64,000 bases of DNA from Deinococcus psychrotolerans (GTDB lineage Bacteria > Deinococcota > Deinococci > Deinococcales > Deinococcaceae). The stretch spans positions 1 through 64,000 of the forward strand of contig NZ_CP034187.1 of NCBI RefSeq assembly GCF_003860465.1. The letters run 5' to 3'. Below the pieces are notes generated by a model, which saw only the letters and a program-made list of their open reading frames with translations, did not search any database and was not told the DNA's origin. Of this stretch, positions 26,717 to 35,932 are shown one piece after another. Position numbers and translations under genes: made by a program. The number at the start of each line of letters is the position of its first letter. Position 1 is the first letter of the stretch.

Positions 26717-26723
26717 TAAACCC

Positions 26724-27695
26724 CTAGGACGCCGGAATCACGGCCTGGCCTTCACTGTAGAGTTCAGCACCCAACTGATGCCCGTCGGCAACGGCAAGGC
26801 GCAGTTCAGGCGGGCCAATCACTTCAACCTGCCCGCCCCAGCCGAGTAGCCACGGCACCAGTTCCTTGACACCACCGACGTTGAGCACCACGCGGGTATG
26901 CCCGCTCGCCAAAGTCACCACTTCAGCCCCCTCGCCCAAGTGCGTTTCCAGCACCCGTTCCTTGACGGCAGGCGAAAAGAACAATTCCACTTTGACCGTC
27001 TCGCCGGTCATGATGCCCCAGGCATTCGAGAGGTACTCCAGCGGATGGAAGTCTTCGGGAATCTGGCATTCGTCACTCAGCAGCGTCATGTTCCGCATCC
27101 TTGAGAGCCGGTAGACGTAGGGCTGTCCACCTTCCTTGAGGCGGTTGACTCCGATAGCGTAGGCTTCACGGTTCCTGGCGTTGACCTCGATGAAGTAGAT
27201 GATCAACTCCATCGGCGAGACTTTCTGCGGTGAGTGGTAGTCGCATTTTATCACCCGCCCGTCGAGCCAGGCCTGGGCCGCCAGTTCGAAGGTGCGCGAG
27301 GTGCCCTTATTCGGGCGCTGACGGTAGGCCTCATTAGCGAGGAGCGCCACCCGGCGGGCCGGGGCGGGCAACTGCGCCGTGAGCTTTTCCAGCGCTGTCA
27401 GGTAATGCTCGTTGTACTCGGCGGCGTGGTGGTAAAGCATCCGCGCCGCCGAGTAGACGGCCAGTGCCTCCACCGGATTAAGCGGCGTGGCACGCACAGG
27501 GCGGCGGTACTTGCCATCAGAGGTGCGTTCGATCTCGCCGCTCTGCTGCAACTCTTCGAGGTCGCGCTGCACGCTGCGCAGCTTCGCATCTGGCAGGTCC
27601 AGGCGGCGGGTCAAGTCGCGGGCGCTGTACTCGGCGCGGCCCAGGTGATCGAGCACTGCCCGGATCCGGTGCGCTTTGGTGGTGGGGGCACTCAC
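26724..27695 (-). CDS. HTH-WYL-type transcriptional regulator
   Basis: The GTG at 27695 begins 1 nt after the YbjN-like stop and gives 323 residues; an upstream in-frame start at 27743 is also possible. The N-terminus is a winged helix (YSARDLTRRLDLPDAKLRS then VQRDLEELQQSGEI). The middle is a WYL-domain fold (residues about 150-225) in which the literal WYL triplet is replaced by IYFIEV. The C-terminal WCX-like extension includes WLLGWGGQVEVIGP. Such proteins sense nucleic acid or nucleotide ligands and repress defence operons. Its place directly upstream of DUF499 suggests it controls that operon. Confidence 0.8.
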   Translation of the reverse strand: MSAPTTKAHRIRAVLDHLGRAEYSARDLTRRLDLPDAKLRSVQRDLEELQQSGEIERTSDGKYRRPVRATPLNPVEALAVYSAARMLYHHAAEYNEHYLTALEKLTAQLPAPARRVALLANEAYRQRPNKGTSRTFELAAQAWLDGRVIKCDYHSPQKVSPMELIIYFIEVNARNREAYAIGVNRLKEGGQPYVYRLSRMRNMTLLSDECQIPEDFHPLEYLSNAWGIMTGETVKVELFFSPAVKERVLETHLGEGAEVVTLASGHTRVVLNVGGVKELVPWLLGWGGQVEVIGPPELRLAVADGHQLGAELYSEGQAVIPAS

Positions 27696-27696
27696 G

Positions 27697-28140
27697 TCAG
27701 TTCTCCAGCTGGGCGCGCATCTGGTCACGGAAGGTATTGACAAGGGAACGCAGCCCCGAGAGACTCCGCAGCAGCACCGCCTTGAAGGCCTGATCGTCCG
27801 GCAGGTAAGCGTTGACGGTGGCGGTCACGTCTTTTTCCATCACCGTGATGCGCCCAACGCGAATGTTCATCTGCGCATACATTGCTGCCTCTAAGGCGCG
27901 GGTGCGCTCGGCGGCGTCCTCCAGCGGCCAGAAGTACGGCACCATCAAGCAAAGCGCCGTAGCGTCGCCCTGCGCAGTCATGATCACGTTGGTGTAGCCC
28001 TCGTACTTGAAGAAGACGTCGCCGTCCTCGTCGAGTTTGGGCCGGAAGCCTTCCTCAGCCAGGAAATCTAGTACGTCCCGCGCGTAGGCGTTGGGGAGCG
28101 GCACTTCGGGAGTAGTAGGCACTTCGTTCAGTTCGCTCAT
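27697..28140 (-). CDS. YbjN-domain protein
   Basis: The start at 28140 forms an ATGA overlap with the AddA-like gene, giving 147 residues. The sequence resembles YbjN/T3SS-chaperone-like proteins: VLDFLAEEGFRPKLDEDGD, FFKYEGYTNVIMT, then a helical C-terminal half (ALEAAMYAQMNIRVG). The molecular role of these proteins is unclear; the fold is that of small secretion chaperones. A second, divergent copy lies at 58000-58437. Here it is coupled to the AddAB-like genes and the WYL regulator. Confidence 0.7.
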   Translation of the reverse strand: MSELNEVPTTPEVPLPNAYARDVLDFLAEEGFRPKLDEDGDVFFKYEGYTNVIMTAQGDATALCLMVPYFWPLEDAAERTRALEAAMYAQMNIRVGRITVMEKDVTATVNAYLPDDQAFKAVLLRSLSGLRSLVNTFRDQMRAQLEN

Positions 28141-31100
28141 GCGTTCTCCTGAGGGATCGGGGCGGCCACGTCGCACACACCCCGGTAGGGGCAGTACCGG
28201 CACCTTGAAACGGAAGGGTTCGGCGTGAAGTCCCGGGCTGTCATCCGCTCGATATCGGCCTCCACGTCCTCGAGACCGCGCGCCAGATCTTCAGCACCGA
28301 AGACATGCAGCTCTTCCTGACGCAAGTACGCCAGCGCCGCCGAACGGGCCCCCAAGCGCTGGGCATAGACGGAGAGCTGCGGCAGGTGATGTTCAGGATC
28401 GACGGCCTTGTCCGTCTTGTAATCGAGAATGAGACCCTGCGCTTCATTCCAGGCATCGACCACGCCCTCGAACATCACGCCGCCCAACTGAAGCTGGATG
28501 GGCCGCTCGCGGACAAACGGACCTGGCACCTCAGCAAAGGCGGAGCTCTGCGCCGCCGCTGTGAGGCGGGCCACGTCCTTCAAGTCCGCTGGCGACAGGT
28601 GCGGGAAGGCCGCCGCCAGCTCACCCACAGCCAGCTCCTGCTCGATAGCCTTATGCACCGCGTCGCCGATGGTGCGTCCAGCCGAGCGGCGCTCGGGGTT
28701 GCTGGCTTCACTGACCGCCTGCGCTGCCCACAGATCAGCCAGCGGCACGAAGCCGTTGACGTAGCGGTGCGCGAATTGCCTGGGACAGGTGCGGTAGGCG
28801 GCCAGCGCAGTGACCGGCAACGTCTCGGGCAGGGCCGCGCCGGGTCCTTGCAGCACCGTCAGATCCGGTCGCCCCGTTTGGGTATCCAAACGCAGGCGCG
28901 GCGCAGGGGTGACACTGTGCAGGTCCACCTGCACCCGCATCACGCCGTCAGCGGGCAGGTGCGATTCGAATTTCGTCAGGCGCTTGAGTTCGGCGTCCTT
29001 GGCACTTCCAGAGAGAATCAGCAGGTCTGCCGCGCGGGTAAAGGCCACATAGGCCACGCGCTCGGCTTCGGCGTCCTCACGTTCATGCTCCAGCTTGGCC
29101 AGGTGATCCCAGGCGGCTGAAGGACTGTCCAGCTGGGGCAAGCGGATCGCCACGCCGTGCTCTGCGTCAAAGCGCACCGCCGGGGCCGACCCGCCAGCGC
29201 CACGCAGCACGTCGGCCACGATCACGACCGGAAACTCCAGGCCCTTACTACCGTGAATGGTCATCAGCTGCACCGCGTCAGCGTGCGGGGCTGGCGCTTC
29301 CGGCTCCTCGTGCCCGAGGCGCTCCAGACGCCGCAGGTGCTGTGCTACGGCCGTGACGCCCGGCTTTCCTTCACCCGCCCACTGGCGCAACAGACCGCCA
29401 AAACGCCGCAGATTCTCCAGGCGGCGCGGACCATCGGGTTGCAAGGCGTGCATCGCGCTGAGATGGGTCAGTCGCTCGGCCTCCGTCAGCAGCTGCGAGG
29501 CCGGTAAGGTGGCTGCCTTGTCCCGCAGGTTAAGCATCACCGTGACGGCGCGCTGCACTTCTTCTTCAGTGCTGCGCTGGGCAGCCGCCCACAGGCTCTC
29601 TCCTTTCTGGCGCAAGCGGGCCAGCTTGAGGAGAGACGCGTCAGTGAGGTGGGCCACCGGACCGCGCAGAACTGCGGCCAAAGAAACGTCGGCGGTGGGA
29701 TCAGCCACCGCCTGAAGCAGGTGAACGGCGTCAAGCACCTCCGGGCGGGTCAGCAGGCCGCGCCCACCGTGCACCACGAACGGCAATCCAGCCCGCGACA
29801 GAGCATCCTCGTAGCGCTTCATATCGCCGCGAGCACGAAACAGCACCGCGATGTCCGAGAGTCGCACCGGACGCGAACCTTGCGGACCATGCACCAGGCG
29901 TGCCGAGAGCAGCAGCCCCTGAATACGCGCGGCCAGGTAATGCCCTTCCGCCGAGCGCAGCGTGCCCACATCGGCCTCACCCAGGACGGCGTGCCATTCC
30001 ACTGCCGGATCACCCACAGGACTCTCCTGACGGTGGGCATTCAGGGACTCGAAGGTCGCGCGGGTGCTGCCAGCCGCCGTGGGCCCCGTCATCAACGACG
30101 AGAAGTAAGCGTTCATCACCTCAACGAGCGGCGCATGAGTACGAAACGAGGTGTGCATGGTGACCTGCTCGCCGCCAAGGTGCTGCACCTGCGCCCTGGC
30201 CTGATGAAACACCCGCACGTCGGCGCGGCGAAAGGCGTAGATGCTCTGCTTCTCGTCGCCCACCACCGTCAGGTTGCCTCCCGGCCCGGCCAGGGCCTTG
30301 AGGATGCGCCACTGCACTGGGTTGGTGTCCTGCGCCTCGTCAATCAGGAGGTGGGTGAAGCGCTGAGCGTAGTAAGCCTGCACCTCAGCGCTTTGCAATG
30401 CCCGGTCGGCGTAGACTTCCAGATCCGCGAAGGTCGCTACTTCTTCCTGGGTGCGCCAAGCTTGCAGCTGGGCGTTGACCGTATCGAACACCCGCGAGAG
30501 CGAGGCCAGCGCCCGGTCGTGCACGGCCAGGGCCGCTGTCTCGCCGCGCAGGTCCGGTCGCTGGCACAAGTTCTCCAGGGTCTTGAGCGCCTCGTGTACC
30601 GCCGCCTTGGCCTCCACGCTCCACTGCTTCCCGCCCAGACGGCCGTTGTACCCTCCCAGAGCGGTTTCAAGCGCGCGTAGCCCGGCAGCGGAGCATGGCG
30701 CAGGTTCAGCGCAGCCCAAGGCACTCAGGCGGTACGCTTCGAGCTTCTCCCCGGCCGGACCGGCAAAGAGCCCGAGTTGTGCGAGCGCCGCATCCCACTC
30801 TGCCTCCACTTGCCGCCAGGCCAGCAGTCGCCGCTCCTCATCAGGCAGCTCGGTTTGCCGCAGGGCCGCGTCCAGCGCCGCGCGGGCCGCCAGCGGATCG
30901 GCCAGCAGGGCACGCGTCACCTCAGCGCGCAGCCGACCCGGCAGCGCCAGCAGGTCGCCCGCTTCGCAAGCGGACAGGGCCAGCGGCAGGCGTTCTTCGA
31001 GCCAAGCGCCAGCCTCAGTTTCATCCTGAATCAAAAAACTCAGGCCCGCGCCGCTCTCCACAGGGTGCTCACGGGCAATCCGCCCGCACAAGCTGTGGAT

Positions 31101-31406
31101 GGTTCCAATGGTCATCAGCGGCAGCGCGGAGAGCACGCCCAGCCAGTGAGGATCACCGCTCTCAGCCCGCTCCTCGACGTAGCGCGTAACCCGGACGCGC
31201 AATTCCTGGGCCGCCGCTTCGGTGAACGTCACTGCGACGATCTGGCGTGGCAGCGGTCCAGGGTCTGTACCGAGCAGGCGTACGATGCGCTCGGCTAACA
31301 CCCGGGTCTTGCCGCTCCCGGCCCCGGCTGAAATGAAGACACTGGCAGGTGCAGCGATGGCCCGTGTCTGGGCCGGCGTGGGTTGGAGAGAAGTGGCCAC
31401 GCTCAT
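28137..31406 (-). CDS. addA: AddA-like helicase-nuclease
   Basis: The ATG at 31406 overlaps the AddB-like stop (ATGA) and gives 1089 residues. A UvrD-type motor is followed by a nuclease domain. Motifs include ISAGAGSGKTRVLAERI (about residue 27), LLIDEAQDTNPVQW, VVGDEKQSIYAFRRAD, TIHGSKGLEFPVV and AYVAFTRA. The C-terminal nuclease shows VHKAIE, LILDYKTDK (about 994) and a cysteine trio CRYCPYRGVC near 1070, suggesting an iron-sulfur clasp. With AddB it should process double-strand ends and degrade linear foreign DNA. Well-studied Deinococcus strains lack RecBCD/AddAB, so this copy is notable if the host is Deinococcus. Confidence 0.85.
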   Translation of the reverse strand: MSVATSLQPTPAQTRAIAAPASVFISAGAGSGKTRVLAERIVRLLGTDPGPLPRQIVAVTFTEAAAQELRVRVTRYVEERAESGDPHWLGVLSALPLMTIGTIHSLCGRIAREHPVESGAGLSFLIQDETEAGAWLEERLPLALSACEAGDLLALPGRLRAEVTRALLADPLAARAALDAALRQTELPDEERRLLAWRQVEAEWDAALAQLGLFAGPAGEKLEAYRLSALGCAEPAPCSAAGLRALETALGGYNGRLGGKQWSVEAKAAVHEALKTLENLCQRPDLRGETAALAVHDRALASLSRVFDTVNAQLQAWRTQEEVATFADLEVYADRALQSAEVQAYYAQRFTHLLIDEAQDTNPVQWRILKALAGPGGNLTVVGDEKQSIYAFRRADVRVFHQARAQVQHLGGEQVTMHTSFRTHAPLVEVMNAYFSSLMTGPTAAGSTRATFESLNAHRQESPVGDPAVEWHAVLGEADVGTLRSAEGHYLAARIQGLLLSARLVHGPQGSRPVRLSDIAVLFRARGDMKRYEDALSRAGLPFVVHGGRGLLTRPEVLDAVHLLQAVADPTADVSLAAVLRGPVAHLTDASLLKLARLRQKGESLWAAAQRSTEEEVQRAVTVMLNLRDKAATLPASQLLTEAERLTHLSAMHALQPDGPRRLENLRRFGGLLRQWAGEGKPGVTAVAQHLRRLERLGHEEPEAPAPHADAVQLMTIHGSKGLEFPVVIVADVLRGAGGSAPAVRFDAEHGVAIRLPQLDSPSAAWDHLAKLEHEREDAEAERVAYVAFTRAADLLILSGSAKDAELKRLTKFESHLPADGVMRVQVDLHSVTPAPRLRLDTQTGRPDLTVLQGPGAALPETLPVTALAAYRTCPRQFAHRYVNGFVPLADLWAAQAVSEASNPERRSAGRTIGDAVHKAIEQELAVGELAAAFPHLSPADLKDVARLTAAAQSSAFAEVPGPFVRERPIQLQLGGVMFEGVVDAWNEAQGLILDYKTDKAVDPEHHLPQLSVYAQRLGARSAALAYLRQEELHVFGAEDLARGLEDVEADIERMTARDFTPNPSVSRCRYCPYRGVCDVAAPIPQENA

Positions 31407-34069
31407 GCCCGCCCGCCCGGATGACGACACACCGGTGCCACCGTGCAAAATCCGCAGGCCTTGCCGTCCTGATCGGGCCGTGGCGTCACCTGACCCGCTT
31501 CAAAATCCTGATGGACGCCGAGCAAAAAGGTGTCGAGCGCTGCCTCATGCTTCGCAGCGTCGTACGCCTTTTTGGTGTTGAGTTGACCTGCTGCTCCGAT
31601 CACTTTGCTCCCCTCGATGCTGAAGTAGCGTCCGCCCACCGCGCCCAGCGCCCGCATGTACAGCGGAAGCTGAATCTCGAGGTCGAGCTTGCCCGTTTCC
31701 TGAGCGTTCGGCTGCACCGTGCTGATGTAAGTGCCGACTTTATAATCGGTCACCAGCTTTCCCACCGGCGAGTGGTCCACCCGGTCGACCACCCCACGCA
31801 GCCGGAAGACCACCTCACCCACCGCGAGCGTCTGGTCGAATGATCCTTCGAGCGCGGCCTGATCGGGCGTCCAGCCCTCCGGCAGGAAGTCTGGCGACTG
31901 CAGGGCCTGCTGCACGATCTGTCTCCATTCGCGGCGCTCGATCTCAAAGAGCGGCCCTGGATGAAAATTTCCGGCGCGGCGCTCGCGAACGATGGCCCGG
32001 TCGAGTGCTGCCTCCGCACGTTCCAGCAGCAGCGCAGGCTGGTCCTGAGGAGTCCAGCCTCGCAGCGCCCCTTCCAGGGCAGCGTGCAGCAGGGTGCCAG
32101 TCACCCGGCGGTCCTCACCGGCCTCAGGGTCGGCGTCTTCACGCAGGCCCAGCGCCTTGCGGCCAAACCAGCGGAAGCGGCACGCGCCCACATCGTGAAG
32201 TTGCGAGGCGCTCCAGGTCCAGGCCGGGTCCCACAAGGACTCGCCGAGAAGTCCGTGGTGCGCTGAGGGCTGCCCGGCGTCGCGTTCCTGCTCGATCTGC
32301 GCGGCGCGGCGTACCGCCTCCGGTACTTCACCAGCGTTGAGTGCCCGTTCCAGTAGTTGCTCGCCTTCTGAGGCCAGCGGCACCTCGCTCGACCAAGCCG
32401 GAAGAGTGCCCAAGCGCGTCAGGAACACGCTCGGCGCGAGAGAGCGGCCCTGCGCTGTTCGGCGCGGCGAACTCAGCACCAGCTCCTGGGCGCTGCTCAG
32501 CAACGCGCCGTGAAAGATGGTTTCCTCCACAGCTGTTGAAGTAGACGCGTCCGGTACGAAAACGCCCGCCTCACTCCAGCGTGCCCGCACCGCACTGTCG
32601 AGCAGCGGCGACTCGCTGACACGCGGCGGGTAGAGCCCGTCCGCCAGCCCCAGCACCCACAGCTTGTGGAACTGACGGCCCAGCAGGCCCAGCGGATTGA
32701 GCACCCGCACACCGCCGCGCCCCAGGAGGAGCGGCGTGGTGTGGGTGCTGAGCGTATGGCGCAGCAGCGCGGTGACGTCTTGCCTGGGGCGCAGGGTGTG
32801 ATCCTGCGCCGCGCCGCTGAGCGCTTCGACCAGAGAAGCGATATGGGCGTTGAGCTGCATGTCTGTGCGACGGCGATCCACCACGCCCGCTTCGCGCAGG
32901 AAACGCTCCAAGCGGCCCACTGCGCCGCTGAGCGATTCTTCCGGCGGCAATTCGAGCCAGGCGAGGTCCGGATGCCAGGCCTCGAGGCCAGCGGGGAAGG
33001 CGGGCGAGAGGCGGCGCGCGACCTCAAGGCTGTCACCGAGCAGCCCACACAACGGATGGGTGAGCAGCGCCCGGGTGCGCGAGAAGGCCCAGTCACCCTC
33101 GAGGGCTTCCAGCCACAACCAGACGAGTGCGCCCACGGCGGTGCGGAGCAGCGGCAGCTGATGATGGCCAGTTAGCGGCAGGTCGTATTCGCGTGCCACG
33201 TCGATCAGCGCTGGCAAGTACGTCGCCTCGTCGCGCACCACCACACCGAGCTGATGCGGGGCCGAGCCAGCCGCCAGCCAGGCCTGCACCTGACGTAGCG
33301 CCGCGCGCACCTCACTCTCGACGTCCGGCGCGGTGTACGCCGAGGTGGTTTCGCCTTCATGCGGGTGTGGGGCGGCAGGCAGATGCTCCGTGACAAAGCC
33401 CCTCGCCTGGAAAGCCTGAGCGGTGCGGCGCGTTTCATGCAGACGGCGCTCATCCGGATCCGGCAGTGTCAGCGCCGAGCCGGGAGCGAGCAGCGCACCA
33501 AGAAAGGCGATCTGCGACGCATCGAGGTGAGTAAAGCCGTGGACGAGGGCACGCAGCGGTGTGCTGGGCGCGTGGCGGCGCGCAAAGTATTCGGTACCGC
33601 TCAGGTCGAAGCAACGCTCGCGCACGCAGGTGGCCACGTAAGCAGCAAATGCCTGCGCGACGTCATGTTCACGTGCCGTCTTGGCGACATTCAGGACCGC
33701 CTGCGGCTCCACATCGGCGCGCAGCAGCTCACTGAGCGTCCGAGCCAGGCTGCTCCAAGTACTAGGGCGATCAAGAAGTGGCGTCAGGTACTGGAATTCA
33801 GTGTCCGCCAGCGCGCGGCGCAGAAAAGCGTCACGCTCACCGGGTCTCAGCGGTCGCCAGCCCCCGGCCCGCAAACGCTCGCGGGCCAGCTGGGTCAGGG
33901 ATTGGGCGCGGAGGTGATCGCCGAGACGGGCACGCACGCTGCGGCCTGCTGGGACGTTCGGTACCACCAACGTGAATGGACCCATGGCTTGAATCGACTG
34001 TGCAGCGGTCTTCAGACGCACCGAAGCATCGCTGGATGTGACGAGTAACCGAATTGAGACTGCACTCAT
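31403..34069 (-). CDS. addB: AddB-like PD-(D/E)XK exonuclease subunit
   Basis: The 888-residue protein is laid out like AddB. It has an inactive helicase-like N-terminal two-thirds without a Walker A, including LVHGFTHLDASQ and KLWVLGLADGLYPP, and a C-terminal nuclease. The nuclease has GTLLHAALEG, FRLRGVVDRVD and LVTDYKVGTY (about residue 775). An iron-sulfur cluster is suggested by a cysteine at about 628 and the C-terminal CGFCTVAPVCRHPG (about 875). It is the first gene of a four-gene overlapping set (AddB, AddA, YbjN-like, WYL). A TATGAT hexamer six bases before the ATG suggests a leaderless transcript. Confidence 0.8.
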   Translation of the reverse strand: MSAVSIRLLVTSSDASVRLKTAAQSIQAMGPFTLVVPNVPAGRSVRARLGDHLRAQSLTQLARERLRAGGWRPLRPGERDAFLRRALADTEFQYLTPLLDRPSTWSSLARTLSELLRADVEPQAVLNVAKTAREHDVAQAFAAYVATCVRERCFDLSGTEYFARRHAPSTPLRALVHGFTHLDASQIAFLGALLAPGSALTLPDPDERRLHETRRTAQAFQARGFVTEHLPAAPHPHEGETTSAYTAPDVESEVRAALRQVQAWLAAGSAPHQLGVVVRDEATYLPALIDVAREYDLPLTGHHQLPLLRTAVGALVWLWLEALEGDWAFSRTRALLTHPLCGLLGDSLEVARRLSPAFPAGLEAWHPDLAWLELPPEESLSGAVGRLERFLREAGVVDRRRTDMQLNAHIASLVEALSGAAQDHTLRPRQDVTALLRHTLSTHTTPLLLGRGGVRVLNPLGLLGRQFHKLWVLGLADGLYPPRVSESPLLDSAVRARWSEAGVFVPDASTSTAVEETIFHGALLSSAQELVLSSPRRTAQGRSLAPSVFLTRLGTLPAWSSEVPLASEGEQLLERALNAGEVPEAVRRAAQIEQERDAGQPSAHHGLLGESLWDPAWTWSASQLHDVGACRFRWFGRKALGLREDADPEAGEDRRVTGTLLHAALEGALRGWTPQDQPALLLERAEAALDRAIVRERRAGNFHPGPLFEIERREWRQIVQQALQSPDFLPEGWTPDQAALEGSFDQTLAVGEVVFRLRGVVDRVDHSPVGKLVTDYKVGTYISTVQPNAQETGKLDLEIQLPLYMRALGAVGGRYFSIEGSKVIGAAGQLNTKKAYDAAKHEAALDTFLLGVHQDFEAGQVTPRPDQDGKACGFCTVAPVCRHPGGRA

Positions 34070-34075
34070 GGACTC

Positions 34076-34081
34076 ATCATA
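34076..34081 (-). promoter_or_regulatory. Leaderless-type -10 element for addB operon
   Basis: TATGAT sits 6 nt upstream of the AddB-like ATG on the minus strand, the arrangement of leaderless promoters common in Deinococcus. Upstream at 34092-34106 is a short inverted repeat (TGTCA-N5-TGACA) that could be an operator. No good -35 is visible. Confidence 0.5.
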
Positions 34082-34130
34082 GAAGGGGCCATGTCACAAA
34101 ATGACACCACGCTGGCGGTCAGGTTCACCT

Positions 34131-34391
34131 TCATGTCGAGAACCACAGATCGTCGACCGCCTCAGCCTGCCGGTAAGTGGGTCGGTAGACGGTCAGCAGC
34201 ATGCCGCTGCACACCAGAAAGCGCATCTGACCGAGGCCGTACAGCCGCCCTCCACCCGGCTGCACCCTCAGGAAACGCGCCCGGCACAGAAGTTTTCGCA
34301 GTCTCACCTGGGCCGCATTCCAGGAGAGATTCCCGGCGAAACGCTCCAGGAAACGGGTGATGGCGTGGGCGGTGATCAGCAAGTCTCGCAT
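34131..34391 (-). CDS. Small hypothetical protein
   Basis: Eighty-six residues starting MRDLLITAHAITRFLERF, with GGTTCCTCC (an extended AGGAGG on the coding strand) just upstream, which decides this start over the one ten codons earlier. The sequence is basic with an N-terminal HAxxRFLER pattern and a C-terminal beta-rich part (LLTVYRPTYR). I do not recognise the family. It lies between the AddB operon and the VWA gene on the same strand but is separated from VWA by a hairpin. Confidence 0.6.
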   Translation of the reverse strand: MRDLLITAHAITRFLERFAGNLSWNAAQVRLRKLLCRARFLRVQPGGGRLYGLGQMRFLVCSGMLLTVYRPTYRQAEAVDDLWFST

Positions 34392-34458
34392 CGGTGGTTC
34401 CTCCTGAAGACAGTCTCGCAACTGGGCGCGTCAAGTGCTGACAAGCTGAAATGAAGCG

Positions 34459-34483
34459 GGGCACGTCATTTATTGACGTGCCC
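34459..34483 (-). terminator. Hairpin after VWA gene
   Basis: GGGCACGTCA-tttat-TGACGTGCCC is a perfect 10-bp stem with a 5-nt loop lying 15 bases past the VWA stop codon. No T-tract follows on the minus strand, so termination efficiency is uncertain. Confidence 0.5.
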
Positions 34484-34497
34484 TACGCTCTCCAGCT

Positions 34498-35760
34498 TTA
34501 GCGCTGAGGTTTGCTGTTGCGGCGGTCGTAGCTCTGGCTGGTGGCCCGTTTGCGGGCCAGACCCGCATCGCTCATGAACCCCACGCTCAGCGCCGAGAGT
34601 GCGTGCATTTCAGCGGCCAGTTCCGGCGTCTGCGGCAGACTGGCCAGCTTGCGTCGGTGCTCCATTAACACCTCTGTGGAGCGGCTGACCTGACCCGCGT
34701 CGGCGTAAGTCACCGCTTCCTGACGAACCCGGGCGGCCTCAAGCAACTCCAGCGCCAGGCGCACCCGTGCATCTTCCGGCAAAGTGGCGTGAGCGGCAGA
34801 CGAAACCACCGGCAAGTTGAGCTGGGAGCGGACATGATGACGTACTCCGCTGCGGTCCGTCCAGGCCAGTCTCAGCCGGGTGATTCCCAGATCCGCAGAG
34901 AGGGGCAGGTCGGTCAGCGACAGGCTCAGCATCACTTCGAGTGGGCGACCTGAAATCAGGTTGGGCAGTTGCGAGCGGCCCAGAGAATTGACTGGAAAGG
35001 CGTTGAGGACCTTCACCCTCACGTTTCCCAAGTCGGCATTGGGTTCAACGCCCAGGCTGACGGTATGGCCGGTGGTGCGGGTCAGCCCCTGCAATTCCGC
35101 CTCGAAGTAAGCGGGCAGCGCTTCGGCATTCTCGATATGTTCGTAGTTGCCGTCTCCCGCGTCGGCCATCCCTTTCAGAAGGTCCTCGTCGTAACTGCGG
35201 CCCAGCCCGATGGTGCTGGTGCCGACCCCACGGGCGGTCAGTCCCTTGACGTGCTCGGCGATTACCTTGGGCCGCTGCTCACCGTGGTTGGTCTGGCCGT
35301 CACTGAGCAGTAGGACCCGGTTGAGCGTCTGCACCTGGTGATGCTGGGCGGTGAGGGTGGCTCCTTCCAGCCAGCCGGCGTGCAGGGCCGTGCTCCCCCT
35401 GGAGCGCACCTGCGCCACCTGCTGGCACAGCGCTTCAGGATCAGTGACCAGTTGCGAGGGAATCAAGACCTCAACCTCATTGTCAAAGGTCACCACGCTG
35501 ACGCGGTCTTGCGGTTGCAAAGCGCGAATGGCAATCTGGGTGGCTTCTTTGGCCATCTCCAGCGGCATGCCACTCATACTGCTGCTGCGGTCGATCACCA
35601 GCGAGAGATTCAGCGGTGGTCTTGGCCCACTGCTCTGCGGCGCGGCAGCCGGATGAATGCGGGCCAGCAGCGTGAGTTCATTGGGACTACCCGCACTGAG
35701 TGCGGTCTTGAGGGGAAGAAGTTCAATGCGGGGCTGACCAGCAACAGGAGTATGAGCCAT
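34498..35760 (-). CDS. VWA-domain protein
   Basis: This 420-residue protein has a von Willebrand factor A domain at about residues 50-220 with an intact metal-ion-dependent adhesion site: VIDRSSSMSG (DxSxS), a conserved threonine in SRGSTALHAG and the aspartate in LLLSDGQTNHG. The C-terminal part resembles the beta-rich and helical tail of Mg-binding VWA proteins (co-chaperone-like). There is no signal peptide, so it is cytosolic. A strong RBS (GGAGG, 6 nt spacing) precedes the ATG. The MerR-like regulator lies upstream on the same strand, and a 22-bp palindrome sits next to the RBS. Confidence 0.82.
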   Translation of the reverse strand: MAHTPVAGQPRIELLPLKTALSAGSPNELTLLARIHPAAAPQSSGPRPPLNLSLVIDRSSSMSGMPLEMAKEATQIAIRALQPQDRVSVVTFDNEVEVLIPSQLVTDPEALCQQVAQVRSRGSTALHAGWLEGATLTAQHHQVQTLNRVLLLSDGQTNHGEQRPKVIAEHVKGLTARGVGTSTIGLGRSYDEDLLKGMADAGDGNYEHIENAEALPAYFEAELQGLTRTTGHTVSLGVEPNADLGNVRVKVLNAFPVNSLGRSQLPNLISGRPLEVMLSLSLTDLPLSADLGITRLRLAWTDRSGVRHHVRSQLNLPVVSSAAHATLPEDARVRLALELLEAARVRQEAVTYADAGQVSRSTEVLMEHRRKLASLPQTPELAAEMHALSALSVGFMSDAGLARKRATSQSYDRRNSKPQR

Positions 35761-35772
35761 AAAGAACCTCCA

Positions 35773-35794
35773 GCCGTGCTGAATTCAGCACGGC
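35773..35794. promoter_or_regulatory. 22-bp perfect palindrome before VWA gene
   Basis: The half-sites GCCGTGCTGAA and TTCAGCACGGC meet without a spacer, 12 bases upstream of the VWA start and overlapping the region just before its RBS. It could be an operator or form a hairpin in the leader that controls translation. Confidence 0.6.
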
Positions 35795-35855
35795 GTTAAT
35801 GGGCCAGCCGAACAGGCTGGGAAGAAGGGTCGGGGACTTGAGGAGCGACGCCCCC

Positions 35856-35885
35856 AGTCTAATCCCTTGCATTTAAAGTTGTCAA
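35856..35885 (-). promoter_or_regulatory. Promoter of VWA gene
   Basis: On the minus strand, TTGACA (35885-35880) and TAGACT (35861-35856) are separated by 18 bp. The -35 is consensus and the -10 matches 4 of 6. It lies between the MerR-like stop and the VWA start, leaving a leader of about 90 nt that contains the palindrome. The slightly long spacer is in line with MerR-type control. Confidence 0.5.
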
Positions 35886-35932
35886 CAATTCAAGTAGGGG
35901 ACGAATTCATTGACTCATCCATCTTCTCCGGT

